NCBI GenBank assembly: GCA_025201805.1
Contig: MU619339.1
Location: 52,245-116,244 of the forward strand
Direction: 5' to 3'
DNA length: 64,000 nucleotides
Source: Parasitella parasitica
Taxonomy: Eukaryota > Mucoromycota > Mucoromycetes > Mucorales > Mucoraceae
This document shows, piece after piece, positions 36,343 through 46,664 of the stretch; the stretch's first letter is position 1; every line of letters starts with the position of its first letter. The position numbers and the translations under genes were made by a program. Under the pieces are notes generated by a model. That model saw nothing but the letters and a program-made list of their open reading frames with translations, was not told the DNA's origin and did not search any database.

Positions 36343-37720
36343 CTTTTGAGCAAGATAACTTGAAAATAAAAGAACAAGATGGAGAAACGAGGTTCTTCAG
36401 AATATACACAAACAAAAAGCAAAACAAGTTTCCATTTTATACTAGCTTCTTAAATGTCACAAGATCACATCAGAATGATTAACTTACATGATCTCAAATT
36501 GTCAATAATCAGGAACCATTAAAGAGTTTCTTTTACATAAGCTATGTGTGATTTTCTTTGACTTCCTCTGAACGTATTGTCAGCAGCGACCTTAACATGG
36601 AAAGATATCACCACTGCTTTTAGTAAAAAAGAATATTTGGTTCCAAAATGAAGTGTTGTACTAGTATTGTACTACGTTTTAGAACAGGTGACCATAGCAT
36701 AAACTTGCATAACTGGAGTGTATCAGATATCATAATACTGGATAAATAAGGTCGTTTGTCCTTAAGTTTCACCAGATTCTGCAGTATTTCTAACTCACGA
36801 ATTCGGATGAGCTTGACTATTTTTCTAGCATTGAGCTGTTTTTTGAGACCATTTACTTCCATGTAAATTCGAAAATTATAATGGACTTCGTTCCTTATAA
36901 CCCTGCTAACGACCTCTTTTACACTACGACGAGAGCTCAGATGCGATAAACTTGATGATATATCCGTCTAGTATGGCGACGTTCAATGCTGATCGATCTG
37001 GATAATATTCCTGAAACACAATCTGTTGCACTGGAAGAAGTAGCAGAAAGTCTTGTTGAAGACTTCAAACAGGTTACCATTATTTAATTTAAAGAATATA
37101 ATAAGTATGGGCAGAACGAGCACTTTAATCGAGCAATTCAGTAAGATGAACTAAAAGTGCTAAAAGTAGCAACAGTATGGTATACCTCGTAGCTCTGCTT
37201 ATTTTCGTAGAACATTTAGCAGCACTTTACTTTATTACCAAGCCTCTCTACAAAATAAGTATCTTAGCACTCTTTAATTTGGGGGATTGCTTGTCAATTT
37301 TTTGGGCTTTAGTATTGATATTTTACAAGATCCTCATAATTAATGCTTCTCGAACTATCTGTTTGTGTCCAACTTGGTTTCAAGTTAATGAAAGGTACTT
37401 TTCAAATAAATAATATTATGGTATGCAGTGCTCTAGCAGTTACATGACTCTGTGGTAGTTCGATATTTATGGTTGAGGAACATGTTATAAGTATAAAGCT
37501 TCTTTTTTTTTAGGTTTGCGCCTTTTTGCAAAAAGCGAGATTTTCTCTAGTATTGCATTGTGTTTGTCTTGGAAAAAACACTTCGTCTTGAATATTTTGT
37601 CCTTACTTTGTCTCAAGCTTAAAATATCTATCAATAGTTTCTTCACTCCTTATTTTGAATCAGTCACTTGCTTTTCCAAATACTGAGGATATACGGTTTA
37701 ATGTTACTGATCTCTTGTTC
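36343..37720. other. Intergenic between copy D and relic F
   Basis: AT-rich. The minus strand just below 37720 reads like a decayed continuation of the relic, with Lys/Gln-rich pieces broken by stops. Small frames at 36862-36620 (-) and 37177-37413 (+) have no recognised domain. Confidence 0.4.
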
Positions 37721-37928
37721 TCAAGTTGGGCCATTTATTTCAATTGTCAATTCAGCAATGTCCTTTCCCTTGTTGAGCAGATCATTATGCTTATTTTTAA
37801 ATAAAGAATATCTTGCTCGAAAGCTTTGGAATTCTCGCCTTAAACTGCAATTGCTAACTGTAGAACTGTTGATAGTTGTGTTATTTAAAAGCATCGTATA
37901 ACAAAAAGGGCATTTCACTTTTCCTGCA
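37721..37928 (-). pseudogene. Probable relic (F) of a RING/coiled-coil gene
   Basis: After a CTTGCAG acceptor-like site the minus strand reads Gly-Lys-Val-Lys-Cys-Pro-Phe-Cys, the last zinc-ligand pair as in copies A-E, then a hydrophilic Lys/Arg/Leu-rich segment ending in a stop at 37721. The expected first exon, about 60 bp further out, is missing; a (GT/CA)n microsatellite sits there. It lies between copies D and E on the same strand, which supports a dead family member. Confidence 0.4.
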
Positions 37929-38717
37929 AGATAAGACTAAAGGTTGCGATAGATTTATATGTATCGTGTGCGTGTGTGTGTGTGTGCGTGTGCGCGTGTG
38001 TGTGTGTGTGTGTGTGTGTGTTTTTTTGCTCATTCATCAAGGAATTATTGCTTGTCAAGTACTTATGGAAGATGATTCTAAGAATTCAATTTAGTCTGAA
38101 TCATCGATCTGTAACGCAACCACATTATAATTCGGCTTTACGGGATCTCTTTGTAAATTATGGCGTTTCAGGCTACCATTGCTATATCTGCTAATTGACA
38201 TGTAAATTTAAAACGATTCTCGTTTATACAGACACTTTTCGTCTTTTGTGTCTATTTCCTAGCTACAAAACAAGAAGAACAGCATCATTCATAAAATGTA
38301 TCGATTAGGTTTGTGATTCAATTATGCTTTTTAGTGCTCAAGAGCAACCTTTATAACAGAATTATATCACCAACGCCTCAGGATAGATCAGCATTGGCAG
38401 CGGATAAAGTTATTGGTGTCTACGAATATTTTGTTTACAGATCAGGCTACATATTGATCAGGCAATGAATCAGGAAGTAGATCACGCTATTCAGTGCTGC
38501 ATTTGTAGAGTGTCATTTGGAACAGACAGCCAGCTTTGTAGGGTTGGTGACCTGTCAGCGTATATTTACTCAACAGCCATGGGATACACTCACGGGAATC
38601 ATTAAAAGGATGAAATCTCACTTTATTTATGTATGTATTATGTACGTGTATCGTGATGTAATTTATGTACTTTTCTTTTTAGCAATTAAAGAATATATCG
38701 TTACTGTACAAATTTGA
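37929..38717. other. Intergenic with a (GT)n microsatellite
   Basis: A GT/GC repeat spans about 37967-38021. A plus-strand stretch near 38464-38600 contains Cys-Cys-Ile-Cys in a short frame but no further zinc-ligand pattern. Nothing else is seen. Confidence 0.5.
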
Positions 38718-39733
38718 TTATTCTTTATCTTTATTTTCTGCATTCACCGCTCTATCAATGGATGATCCTGAGGAATTGGTGGCGAAATTCAAATTCATAA
38801 CCTTTTTCAGAAACTTTTGCTCTTTGGCTTTTGCTGCGTCGAGTTGATCTTCAAGCTGTCGAAAGCGAAGCGACTCGAATTCTGACCTGGAAGGAGGAGG
38901 AGCAGGAGGAGGGGCCGTATCAAATGTAGCAAGTGTCAGCTCAATAAATTTCTTTTCAAGCTTTTCCATGTTGTTTTTTAAGGTTTTGTGTTCTCTGCTC
39001 AGATTCTTGTATTTAGATTCGAGAGTTTTGTCTAGAATTGACCTATGGTGAGTTCCTCTAGAAACGCTTTCCTTGTCCGCATACTTGTATTCATCGACTT
39101 CTTGCTTCAACAGCCTGATTTTGTTGTTGGATATCTCCAAGTTCATGGTCAATAAATCAATAGCTTTCTGCTTGGGGATAAGCTTCAGCGCCATTTTATC
39201 AGCCTCTTCTTTCATTTTAAACTTCATATCTTCAAGCTCCTCGTATAGCCTCTTTGTCTCTACCTCGGTCAAAACTTTTTGTGTAAACATCTTTCTCAGC
39301 TCATATTCTGAGCGTCTTTTCGCATTGTTGGCTCGGTTCAACTCGTCTCTGACAACAGTTAACTTGACCGCTAGATCGTCATACTCTTTCTGAACTCTGT
39401 TGATTTCAGTCTTGATGACATCGGTCTCGGCCAAAGCGTCCATCAGAGCTCTGTTATCAGGGTCGCAAATGTCGTCAGATACAGAGAAATAAACTTTTTT
39501 GAATGGGGGACAACATCTGGTTGTTGGCGCATTACATAAAGGGCACTTTTCGCCAACTAATAAGTACTGCGTGATGCTAAAATTTAAACTGAGTCGCATT
39601 GTTCATGCCAGCAAGAAAATATGAATATCAGGGCTTACCATTCTGCATCAAAGATATGACCACAAACAATCAATGAAACCACCTCGGAATCGACCGTCAT
39701 CTCCTCCAAGCAAATACTGCAAGAAACTTTCAT
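38718..39733 (-). CDS. RING/coiled-coil protein, copy E (317 aa)
   Basis: Exon 1 (39733-39639, 95 bp) and exon 2 (39576-38718) are joined over a 62-bp intron that splits the Cys32 codon as TG|C. Ligand candidates are C5, C8, C24, H26, C32, C43 and C46, with D29 at the fifth position. A Lys-Val-Tyr-Phe-Ser strand follows the RING, close to the Lys-Leu-Phe/Tyr-Phe element of TRAIP. Coiled coil covers about 80-240, then a Pro-rich spot (Ala-Pro-Pro-Pro-Ala-Pro-Pro-Pro) and a last short helix. It is the most diverged member outside copy A. The ETF-QO gene ends 253 bp upstream on the same strand. Confidence 0.78.
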
Positions 39734-39986
39734 TTATGGATTATTAAAAAAAAAAAAAAAATGTAAAAGAAAGTGATCCGAAATCGAAATTGAATGAAAT
39801 AGCAATTTAAAATGGTTCTTTGTCGTTGCAAAAGCAGAAGCCAATTATATTTTTATCGTCATCTGCTCAAATCACAAGTTTTATTGATAAACTACATGAC
39901 TAGAACAAGATTTTCTCGTTTCAACCATCTTCATTTGGAGTTTTTATACTATGTGAGGGGAGGAAGTGGGGGGGGGGAGATACATC

Positions 39987-41981
39987 TCAAGTCCAGACGT
40001 ATTGAGGTCCCCCGCCGCCCTCAGGTACTGTCCAGTCAATATTTTGTGAAGGATCCTTGATGTCACAAGTTTTGCAGTGGATGCAGTTTTGGGAGTTGAT
40101 TTGAAGTCTCTTTTCTCCAGGCTTGCTTTCATCGTCCACATACTCGTAAACGCCAGCTGGACAGAATCTATTTTCAGGGCCATCAAAGATGCCTAAATTT
40201 CTCTCGACAGGCACGTCTTTATCACGGATGCGCAGGTGCACAGGCTGGTTTTCAGCATGGTTGGTTCCTGTTCGTGATACGCTTGTCAGCAAATCAAACG
40301 AAATTACATTGTCGGGCTTGGGGTAATCGATAGGCTTGGATTCGCTAGAAAGAAAATAGGGGGAGCGTGAGAAATACGGATGAACCATATACAAAATTAC
40401 CGTGTTACTTACGCGGCAGTCTTCATGCATTCCCAATCAGCCTTTTTGTGTTTGAATGTCCAAGGGGTGCGACCCTTTAAGAATAGTGTGTCGATACCGG
40501 AATACATCATGCCTCCCCAAAGGCCCAAGGGACCGTGGAATGAAGGCTGGATGTTACGAACCTCGTAAAGTTCCTTGTACACCCACGAGTCCTTGATTCG
40601 CTCTTCGTAAGTGTCGAGCACCACTGGCCCTTCAAGCTGGCTCTCTTGCTCTGGTTCTAGTCCATTGAACAGTGCTTCATAGGCTGATTCGGCAGCAAGC
40701 ATGCCGGATTTCATGGCGGTGTGAGTGCCCTTAATCTTTGGGACATTCAGGAAGCCAGCCGTGCAGCCGATCAATGCGCCGCCAGGGAATACGAGCTTGG
40801 GAATAGACTGGTAACCGCCTTCGTTGAGAGCTCTGGCGCCATAAGAAATACATTTACCTCCCTCCAAAAGACTTTTGACAGAAGGGTGATGCTTGAATTG
40901 TTGGAATGTCTTGTAGGGATTCAAGTAGGGGTTGGAGTAATCGAGGCCGATAACATAGCCAAGGGTGACCAGATGGCGCTCCGGTTCGAAATGATAGATA
41001 AAGCTGCCACCATAAGTATGTGCGTCGACGGGCCAGCCGACGGAATGTGTAACAGATCCAGGCTTGTGCTTTTCAGGCAAGACCTCCCATACTTCTTTAA
41101 TGCCTATTCCGTACTTTTGAGGCCCACTATCCTTTCTCAAGTCGAATTTCTTTGCCAATGTCTTTGTGAGAGAGCCGTGGCATCCTTCAGCAAAGAGGGT
41201 TACCTTGGCTTTGACAGCCATACCCCTTTCATATGTGTCCTGTTGCGTAGATCAGTATGATGTAGGAGCATCGTGGGAATTTCCCTACCTTTGGCTCAAA
41301 GTTTTTATCCAGACCAACATCATTTAGTGCAACGCCTCTGACGCTACCGTCTTTGTTGTAGAGAACTTCACTGGCCGCGAATCCAGGGTATATCTCAACG
41401 CCCAACTCTTCAGCCTGCTCACCCAACCATTTGACAAAGTTGCTTAGCGATACAATGTAGTTCCCCTTGTTGTTCATTTGAGGAGGATGAGGCAATGGAA
41501 TAGACAGCGATTTAGTCATCAAACGCATTGAGTCGCTAGTGACAGGTGTGTTTAAAGGCGCACCTTTTTCTTTCCAGTCAGGGATCAGCTCGTTCAAGGC
41601 TCTTGGTTCAAGAACAGCACCGCTCAATGTGTGCGCGCCAACCTCACCGGCCTTTTCAATCAACATGACACGACACTCCCTACCTTCTTCATTTGCCAAT
41701 TGCTTCAAACGGATGGCGGCAGCGAGGCCGGAAGGTCCACCGCCAACAATGACAACATCGGTCTCGTCTTCGAATTGCTCTCCTCGACGAGGATCATCTT
41801 CAGGCAGCGAATTGCGATCAAACGGTATCCAAATAGCCTGGCTTGCAGAGCTTGAGATGTAGCGGGCAGCAGTTAAGCGGACTGCCATGGAGGGCTGAAT
41901 CACTCTGGCATGATTGGCAGCCAGAGTTGCAACACGGGGTAAAACCGCTTTGATGCGGTGAGCAACTGTATGTCCAAGCAT
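39987..41981 (-). CDS. ETFDH: Electron transfer flavoprotein-ubiquinone oxidoreductase (625 aa)
   Basis: This inner mitochondrial membrane enzyme passes electrons from ETF, reduced by acyl-CoA and amino-acid dehydrogenases, to ubiquinone. Three minus-strand exons (41981-41289, 41239-40413, 40344-39987) join in one frame. The N-terminal 45 residues are basic with few acids, fitting a mitochondrial presequence. The FAD dinucleotide motif is G80-x-G82-x-x-G85. A middle part carries Gly-Cys-His-Gly-Ser-Leu and Gly-Cys-Thr-Ala-Gly-Phe-Leu-Asn. The 4Fe-4S cluster cysteines near the end are C568, C594, C597 and C600. The length is close to the human enzyme (617). The call is firm. Yeast calls the orthologue CIR2. 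Confidence 0.95.
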
Positions 41982-43354
41982 AAAAATAAATGTAAGGGAA
42001 AAAAAATAAAAAAATAAAGAGTGGGGGAAGAGGCGAAAGAGTCAAAAAAATTATTTTCTCTAGATTAATAAGGGCCTTCCTTCCCCCAACTCACACACTC
42101 TTTGTAATTTAAAATCAAATCATCACATGTAGCCCTACCCAACTAAATGCAAGCATTTCAGTTACACAATTGCCAGCATCTCGATGAGTCACGTGTGCTG
42201 ACATCCATCAAAAAATCAATGAAATCTTGTAAGCTACTATGTGCATTTAGCCAACATTGCCGTAGATCTGGTGCCGATCGTCGGTTATGTTGCTTTTTCG
42301 AGTCAAGCTAATTGAATCTTCTTTTACTCGATACTTTACATACACGTCCTTCCTGCAATTTTTTTCTTGCAATTCAACATTCTTTAAATTCATTATTACG
42401 GCAGGAAAATTCGAGTAATTTCCTCTACTGCTTACATTCGGGAGCAACTATTAGAATCAATAAAAACTTGCCGAGCTTATACCATTTTTTCAACCATATC
42501 GATGCCTATTATAGGATGACAACACTGCCTACACAAGAAGCGCATCCTACTGGCAGTCGATTGATACAATTAAAAAAGAAAAGTGATAGGATAGGGAACA
42601 TCAGCCACTTTTAAGACAATGGCAGATTGATGTATACCGCATTTTTTGACAGTGGAACCCTCTATAGGATCTCCTGCCAAAAGCTCCGCTGCTATATAAT
42701 ATTCCATTTCTGTATTGAAAAATGGACAATTATTGCCATTCGCATGAAATAAAATACACTTTGGACGAGTGTAATCTGGGTAACATTGGCGATGTATGCC
42801 AGGATCTTTACGCGTTTTATGATATTCATTTTATGGATGGTAAAAGGTCAAGTTAAAAAAAAAGTTCAAATGTAGCCAGGTTTTTCGCATGAAATATGCT
42901 GTGATAGGCATCAAGCGTATTCAATGCACGCTCCTGCTCAAGAACTTGAATTCTGCAAGAGCCCTGATCCCCCTTCCTCTAACTTCTGTATGAAGAGCAG
43001 CAAATCAAATGATTGCAAACTTACACATGTGTATCCTTCATACGGCAATGAAAAAAATTGAAAAAATCAAAAAACTTTCAACTTTAGAAGATAAGTGAGT
43101 GAATGAGGCTGATAATTAAGTGAAAAATAATGAATATTGTCAATATATTTTGAGGCAGTAAAATCAAGTCCTGACTTGCCAATACCTTGTCTTGAGTAAA
43201 ATTCGATTCAAACCGGATGTCTCGTTTATTATTAGAGCCCTAAAGTTAGAAATCGTATATAAACCTTCACATTTTCGATTTATTCAATTAAAGAAAATAC
43301 ATATCAACCACTACTGTTCGCATTTAATCTTGTTAGAAACATGTCATCTATTTC
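41982..43354. other. Intergenic
   Basis: Upstream DNA of ETFDH with CT-rich stretches (about 42020-42090), then AT-rich spacer. Short open frames such as 42312-42614 (+) have no recognised domain. Confidence 0.45.
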
Positions 43355-44163
43355 ATCCGCTTTTAATGGTTGCAAAAGACGCCTTATTGCTATTGATGGT
43401 TCAAATGTCCGATTAGTCAGTCTTGCAGACTAATCAGCACTTGAACGGCTCAGAATGCATACAATCAACAACAATCATAACAAAGAAGCTGAGCATAACT
43501 CTCACCACAATTCCCTGTTCAATGCAATATTCTTTCAGCTGCAACAGTGAAATTAACAACTAGGAACAAGACGGCAACGACAAGCCAGTAGTTTCTGAAA
43601 TCGCAGCTACAGCTTGCTTTGGCAGGCTAAGGATGCGGTAGATTGATAAATTGAAAATTTGGGTCAACACAGGTAAAAACTGGCTCCAACCACCGCATCC
43701 CATCCAAAACTAGCAAAGAAGACAAGATTTAAGGTCTCTTCTTTTCTTTCTTTCTCAACTTTATTGTACGCCTGCCATCAAACATGAAGTTCAAAAAAAA
43801 AGTTAGAATGTCATGTTACAGGCTCAGCCATCATCAACCCTTCAACTTCGTTTCTAAAGCATTCAGTGGGCTTCGAAGCAAAGTCCAGACATCCGAAGAG
43901 AAAACAGATTACTGGAATGCTCTGCAGTCATAATTTCGAATCTGTCTTCTGCGCTCAATTGTACATTGCAGAAAGAAAAATGAAGACTATAATGAGCTGT
44001 ACATCTCTTTATTGAAAAGTACTAGAATACCCAATGGTATAGTGCAAAAAAAGTAAGAGTTCAGGAAAACTCACAATAATGTTAAACACCGTATATACAC
44101 TGAATAAAAAGGCTGCAAGTCCAAAGAAGAATACTAGACAGAATTTGTGGAAGCCTGATGTTT
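43355..44163 (+). repeat. Dispersed repeat B, inverted copy of 7205-8083
   Basis: Colinear with the reverse complement of repeat A throughout, with scattered substitutions, lost codons and frameshifts. Its coding direction is plus, and it still contains stretches encoding Asn-Asn-Asn-His-Asn-Lys-Glu and Cys-Arg-Leu-Ser-His-His-Gln-Pro-Phe-Asn-Phe. Both copies are decayed. Sequence between and beyond the two copies is unrelated, so the pair reflects dispersal and not a large local inversion. Confidence 0.65.
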
Positions 44164-45971
44164 TTGAACACTTGACTCTACCTCGCTCTCTCTCTTTGGG
44201 CTCCAAGCAAACCAATCAAGATACCGGCTTGGCTACTTTTTACATTTTGAGTGTGTAAAATTTAATCACTGGTGCTTATTTTGGACGCCTAGTTGCTGAT
44301 GGATCACCAGCAGTTAGAATTTTATCGCACAAGTCGGTCATGTTGGGTAATCAACAAAAGAAATCTGCTACCCTGGTCAAGACAGTAATGTGTTATTCTA
44401 TTCAATTAAGAGTGGGAACATGACTCGAACAAGTCTTAACTCACTATTGTCCTTTTATTGAAAACTACTTCAGTTTGTGCTCAAAGGAGGCCCGCCTCTG
44501 TTTGAAGAGTTCGTTAAGCTTAACGAGCTTGACATTGAGATCTGGTGTAGCCAAACTTATAGAAGGCTTCTTAGTAAAATAAAGTACGATAAATCAGTAC
44601 GGGAAAACATTATCAAATGGCGAACTCTCTTTTGGAAGTTTTTGCTATTAAAGACGTTGACGAGATACTGTCATTCATTTATATATATATATATATATAT
44701 ATAAAGAGTCAAATGGTCAAGCTAAAGAAAAGGTCATCCGGAGGAAAGAGATGTGGCGAACTTTAATCTTTGGCGCTTAAGCATAGAAGATTCAGAATTG
44801 ATTTTCGATTGACGTTTTGCCGAGCTGTTGTGAAGTTATTTCTTACAAATCCGTGAAACAATCGCTGTAAATATTTTTGTTAGAAACTTCGTATTTTTTT
44901 TACTCGAGTTGGCAGTGGAACCACTGTAGGTAATATGCATCCAGCAATGGCAGCCGCTTTTTAAGAAGGTCTGCACACAGCCCTGTTCAATAAAAGGGGC
45001 TCATGTACATAACAAAAGACGCTGCAGCATCAGTGAATGGATAAATAACCCACGGCAATAATGAATCGGCATCGCACAGATGGTCAACGCCAAATACAAG
45101 GACAGCACATTTCCCTTGCCATAATTCTGATCGAGAAAGAGGGATTTGTGTAAATCAACTGTGCCGAAATCCAACTCTAGACAACTTTGTAATGTTTTGT
45201 CTTGATTTGCCAATGATGGCCTATTTTTAGACGATGAAAGTTGGTTTACAGTGAAAAACGATATGGTACTTTTTTCCAGCTGAACTGCGTACAATCGCAA
45301 TGATTAATTAGGTTTTAAATATAGCAGCACAATTAGTGTTCGTCATTGCCAAGATATCAAGGTGAATTTTCTGTCATGACATACAGTGTGCCATGTTTTA
45401 TTCGTCAAGTTTTATGGCATTGATTGTTTTAACCGAAAAACAAATAAAGTGGCGCATTCTGCAACGCACCCTATCCCGCCAACTTGGGCGTTCAATAAGC
45501 TGTATATATCTTTGTCATCTTTTTAAACATCAAACATCAGAATATTCTGTATATGGTACACATGACAAGGTGACACACAACTATGCCATGTTCAGCACAA
45601 GATTTGATTCCTCAGGAATCATGGATTTTAGAGATCTACACATGAGGTCATTAGAGTTTTCTTGAGGAAACTTAATTTAGTTCATTATATTATGTTTGCC
45701 AAGAATTGAGCGCTTCTTTTTTCTTTCTCAACGTCGATCCATAGATTCCATCGAAGCCGTAAAAAAACTTTTAAGCTACAATGGGAAAGTTCTACTCGCA
45801 TGTGTGTGGCTAGGACCCACATTGTATAGCCTAAATTAGATTGCCCCATACCCCTCTTTTTCTGCTCTTGGTGCACAGAGCTACAGGAAAAAAAAAAGGT
45901 ATAAATATTTGCCATCATCCTCGTTTCTTTTTCTCATTTTTTATTTTAATATTTCCTTACTGTATTACACA
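44164..45971. other. Intergenic with a coding-like scrap and an AT microsatellite
   Basis: A plus-strand segment at about 44465-44660, after a TTCAG acceptor-like site, reads as a charged, helical peptide (Lys-Gly-Gly-Pro-Pro-Leu-Phe-Glu-Glu) and looks like an orphan exon or element scrap. It runs into an (AT)n tract at 44679-44702. The last 100 bp are CT-rich and precede the Nudix gene. Confidence 0.4.
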
Positions 45972-46664
45972 ATGACACAATCCGCTGAAATCCGCTCAAT
46001 AACACCCCCATTAGACGCAAAGATTAACCATACATTTACCAACTTTTCCAAAAAGTCGTCCCGACATGGCCATGGTCAAGACGTCGTTGATTCAAACAAC
46101 ATTAGACAAGTGGCTGGCTGTATACCACTGGACATGCAGACCCGTCGAGTGCTGCTGATTACAAGTCGGAAGAACAAGGATGCCTGGGTCCTGCCCAAAG
46201 GCGGCTGGGAGCAAGACGAAACCCAAGAGCACGCTGCTACCAGAGAAACTTGGGAGGAAGCTGGCATCAAAGGCACAATCACAAAACAACTGGGTGTGTT
46301 TGAAGAACGCACAAACAAGAAGCGACATCTCAAAGCACATCACTGGATATTTGAGATGAGAATTGAAGAAGTCGCCAAGAAATTCCCCGAGAAAAAGAAG
46401 CGAGAGCGAAGATGGTTTACATTTGAAGAGGCACTGATTGCCACTCAGGACCACCGCTACATCCAAGAAGCCCTCATACAATCCAGCTTGAATCCTGCTA
46501 GAGCTCCTCCGTCTCCCAGAGACTCGCTCGAAGAACCGCAAGACGATATCCAATCCAAGCCGGTGATGAATACTGCTGAAATGGTGTCTGCTCCTTCTCC
46601 ACAGACTCCCACTGAGCTAAAGCGTAAATCACTCATGAAATCCATAAAGTCCATCTTCAACTAG
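45972..46664 (+). CDS. Diphosphoinositol polyphosphate phosphohydrolase, Nudix family (230 aa)
   Basis: Enzymes of this type (yeast Ddp1, fission yeast Aps1, human DIPPs) remove the beta-phosphate of inositol pyrophosphates and cleave diadenosine polyphosphates. A single exon encodes the protein. The Nudix box is complete, G77 to I99: Gly77, Glu83, Arg91-Glu92, Glu95-Glu96 and Gly98 all fit GX5EX7REUXEEXGU. Lys-Gly-Gly-Trp just before it, and a basic patch later (Lys-Lys-Arg-His-Leu-Lys), are typical of the DIPP branch. The C-terminal 60 residues are Pro/Ser-rich and end in a basic helix. The start is the Met of Met-Thr-Gln-Ser, preceded by a pyrimidine tract and ACACA; upstream codons in frame look untranslated. 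No intron is needed. Confidence 0.9.
   Translation: MTQSAEIRSITPPLDAKINHTFTNFSKKSSRHGHGQDVVDSNNIRQVAGCIPLDMQTRRVLLITSRKNKDAWVLPKGGWEQDETQEHAATRETWEEAGIKGTITKQLGVFEERTNKKRHLKAHHWIFEMRIEEVAKKFPEKKKRERRWFTFEEALIATQDHRYIQEALIQSSLNPARAPPSPRDSLEEPQDDIQSKPVMNTAEMVSAPSPQTPTELKRKSLMKSIKSIFN

Noticed and set aside
37967-38194. Open frames across the GT repeat
   Set aside because: The Val/Cys/Arg repeats are translated microsatellite.
38464-38600. Plus-strand Cys-Cys-Ile-Cys segment as another RING exon 1
   Set aside because: It is on the opposite strand to the array, and no Cys-x-His motif follows in frame.
40721-41260. 179-codon plus-strand frame
   Set aside because: It is antisense to exon 2 of ETFDH, whose motifs are unmistakable.
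44405-44455. TTCGAGT box resembling a tRNA B-box, minus strand
   Set aside because: The stem has a mismatch and the A-box and acceptor pairing are missing. At best it is a decayed tRNA-derived repeat.
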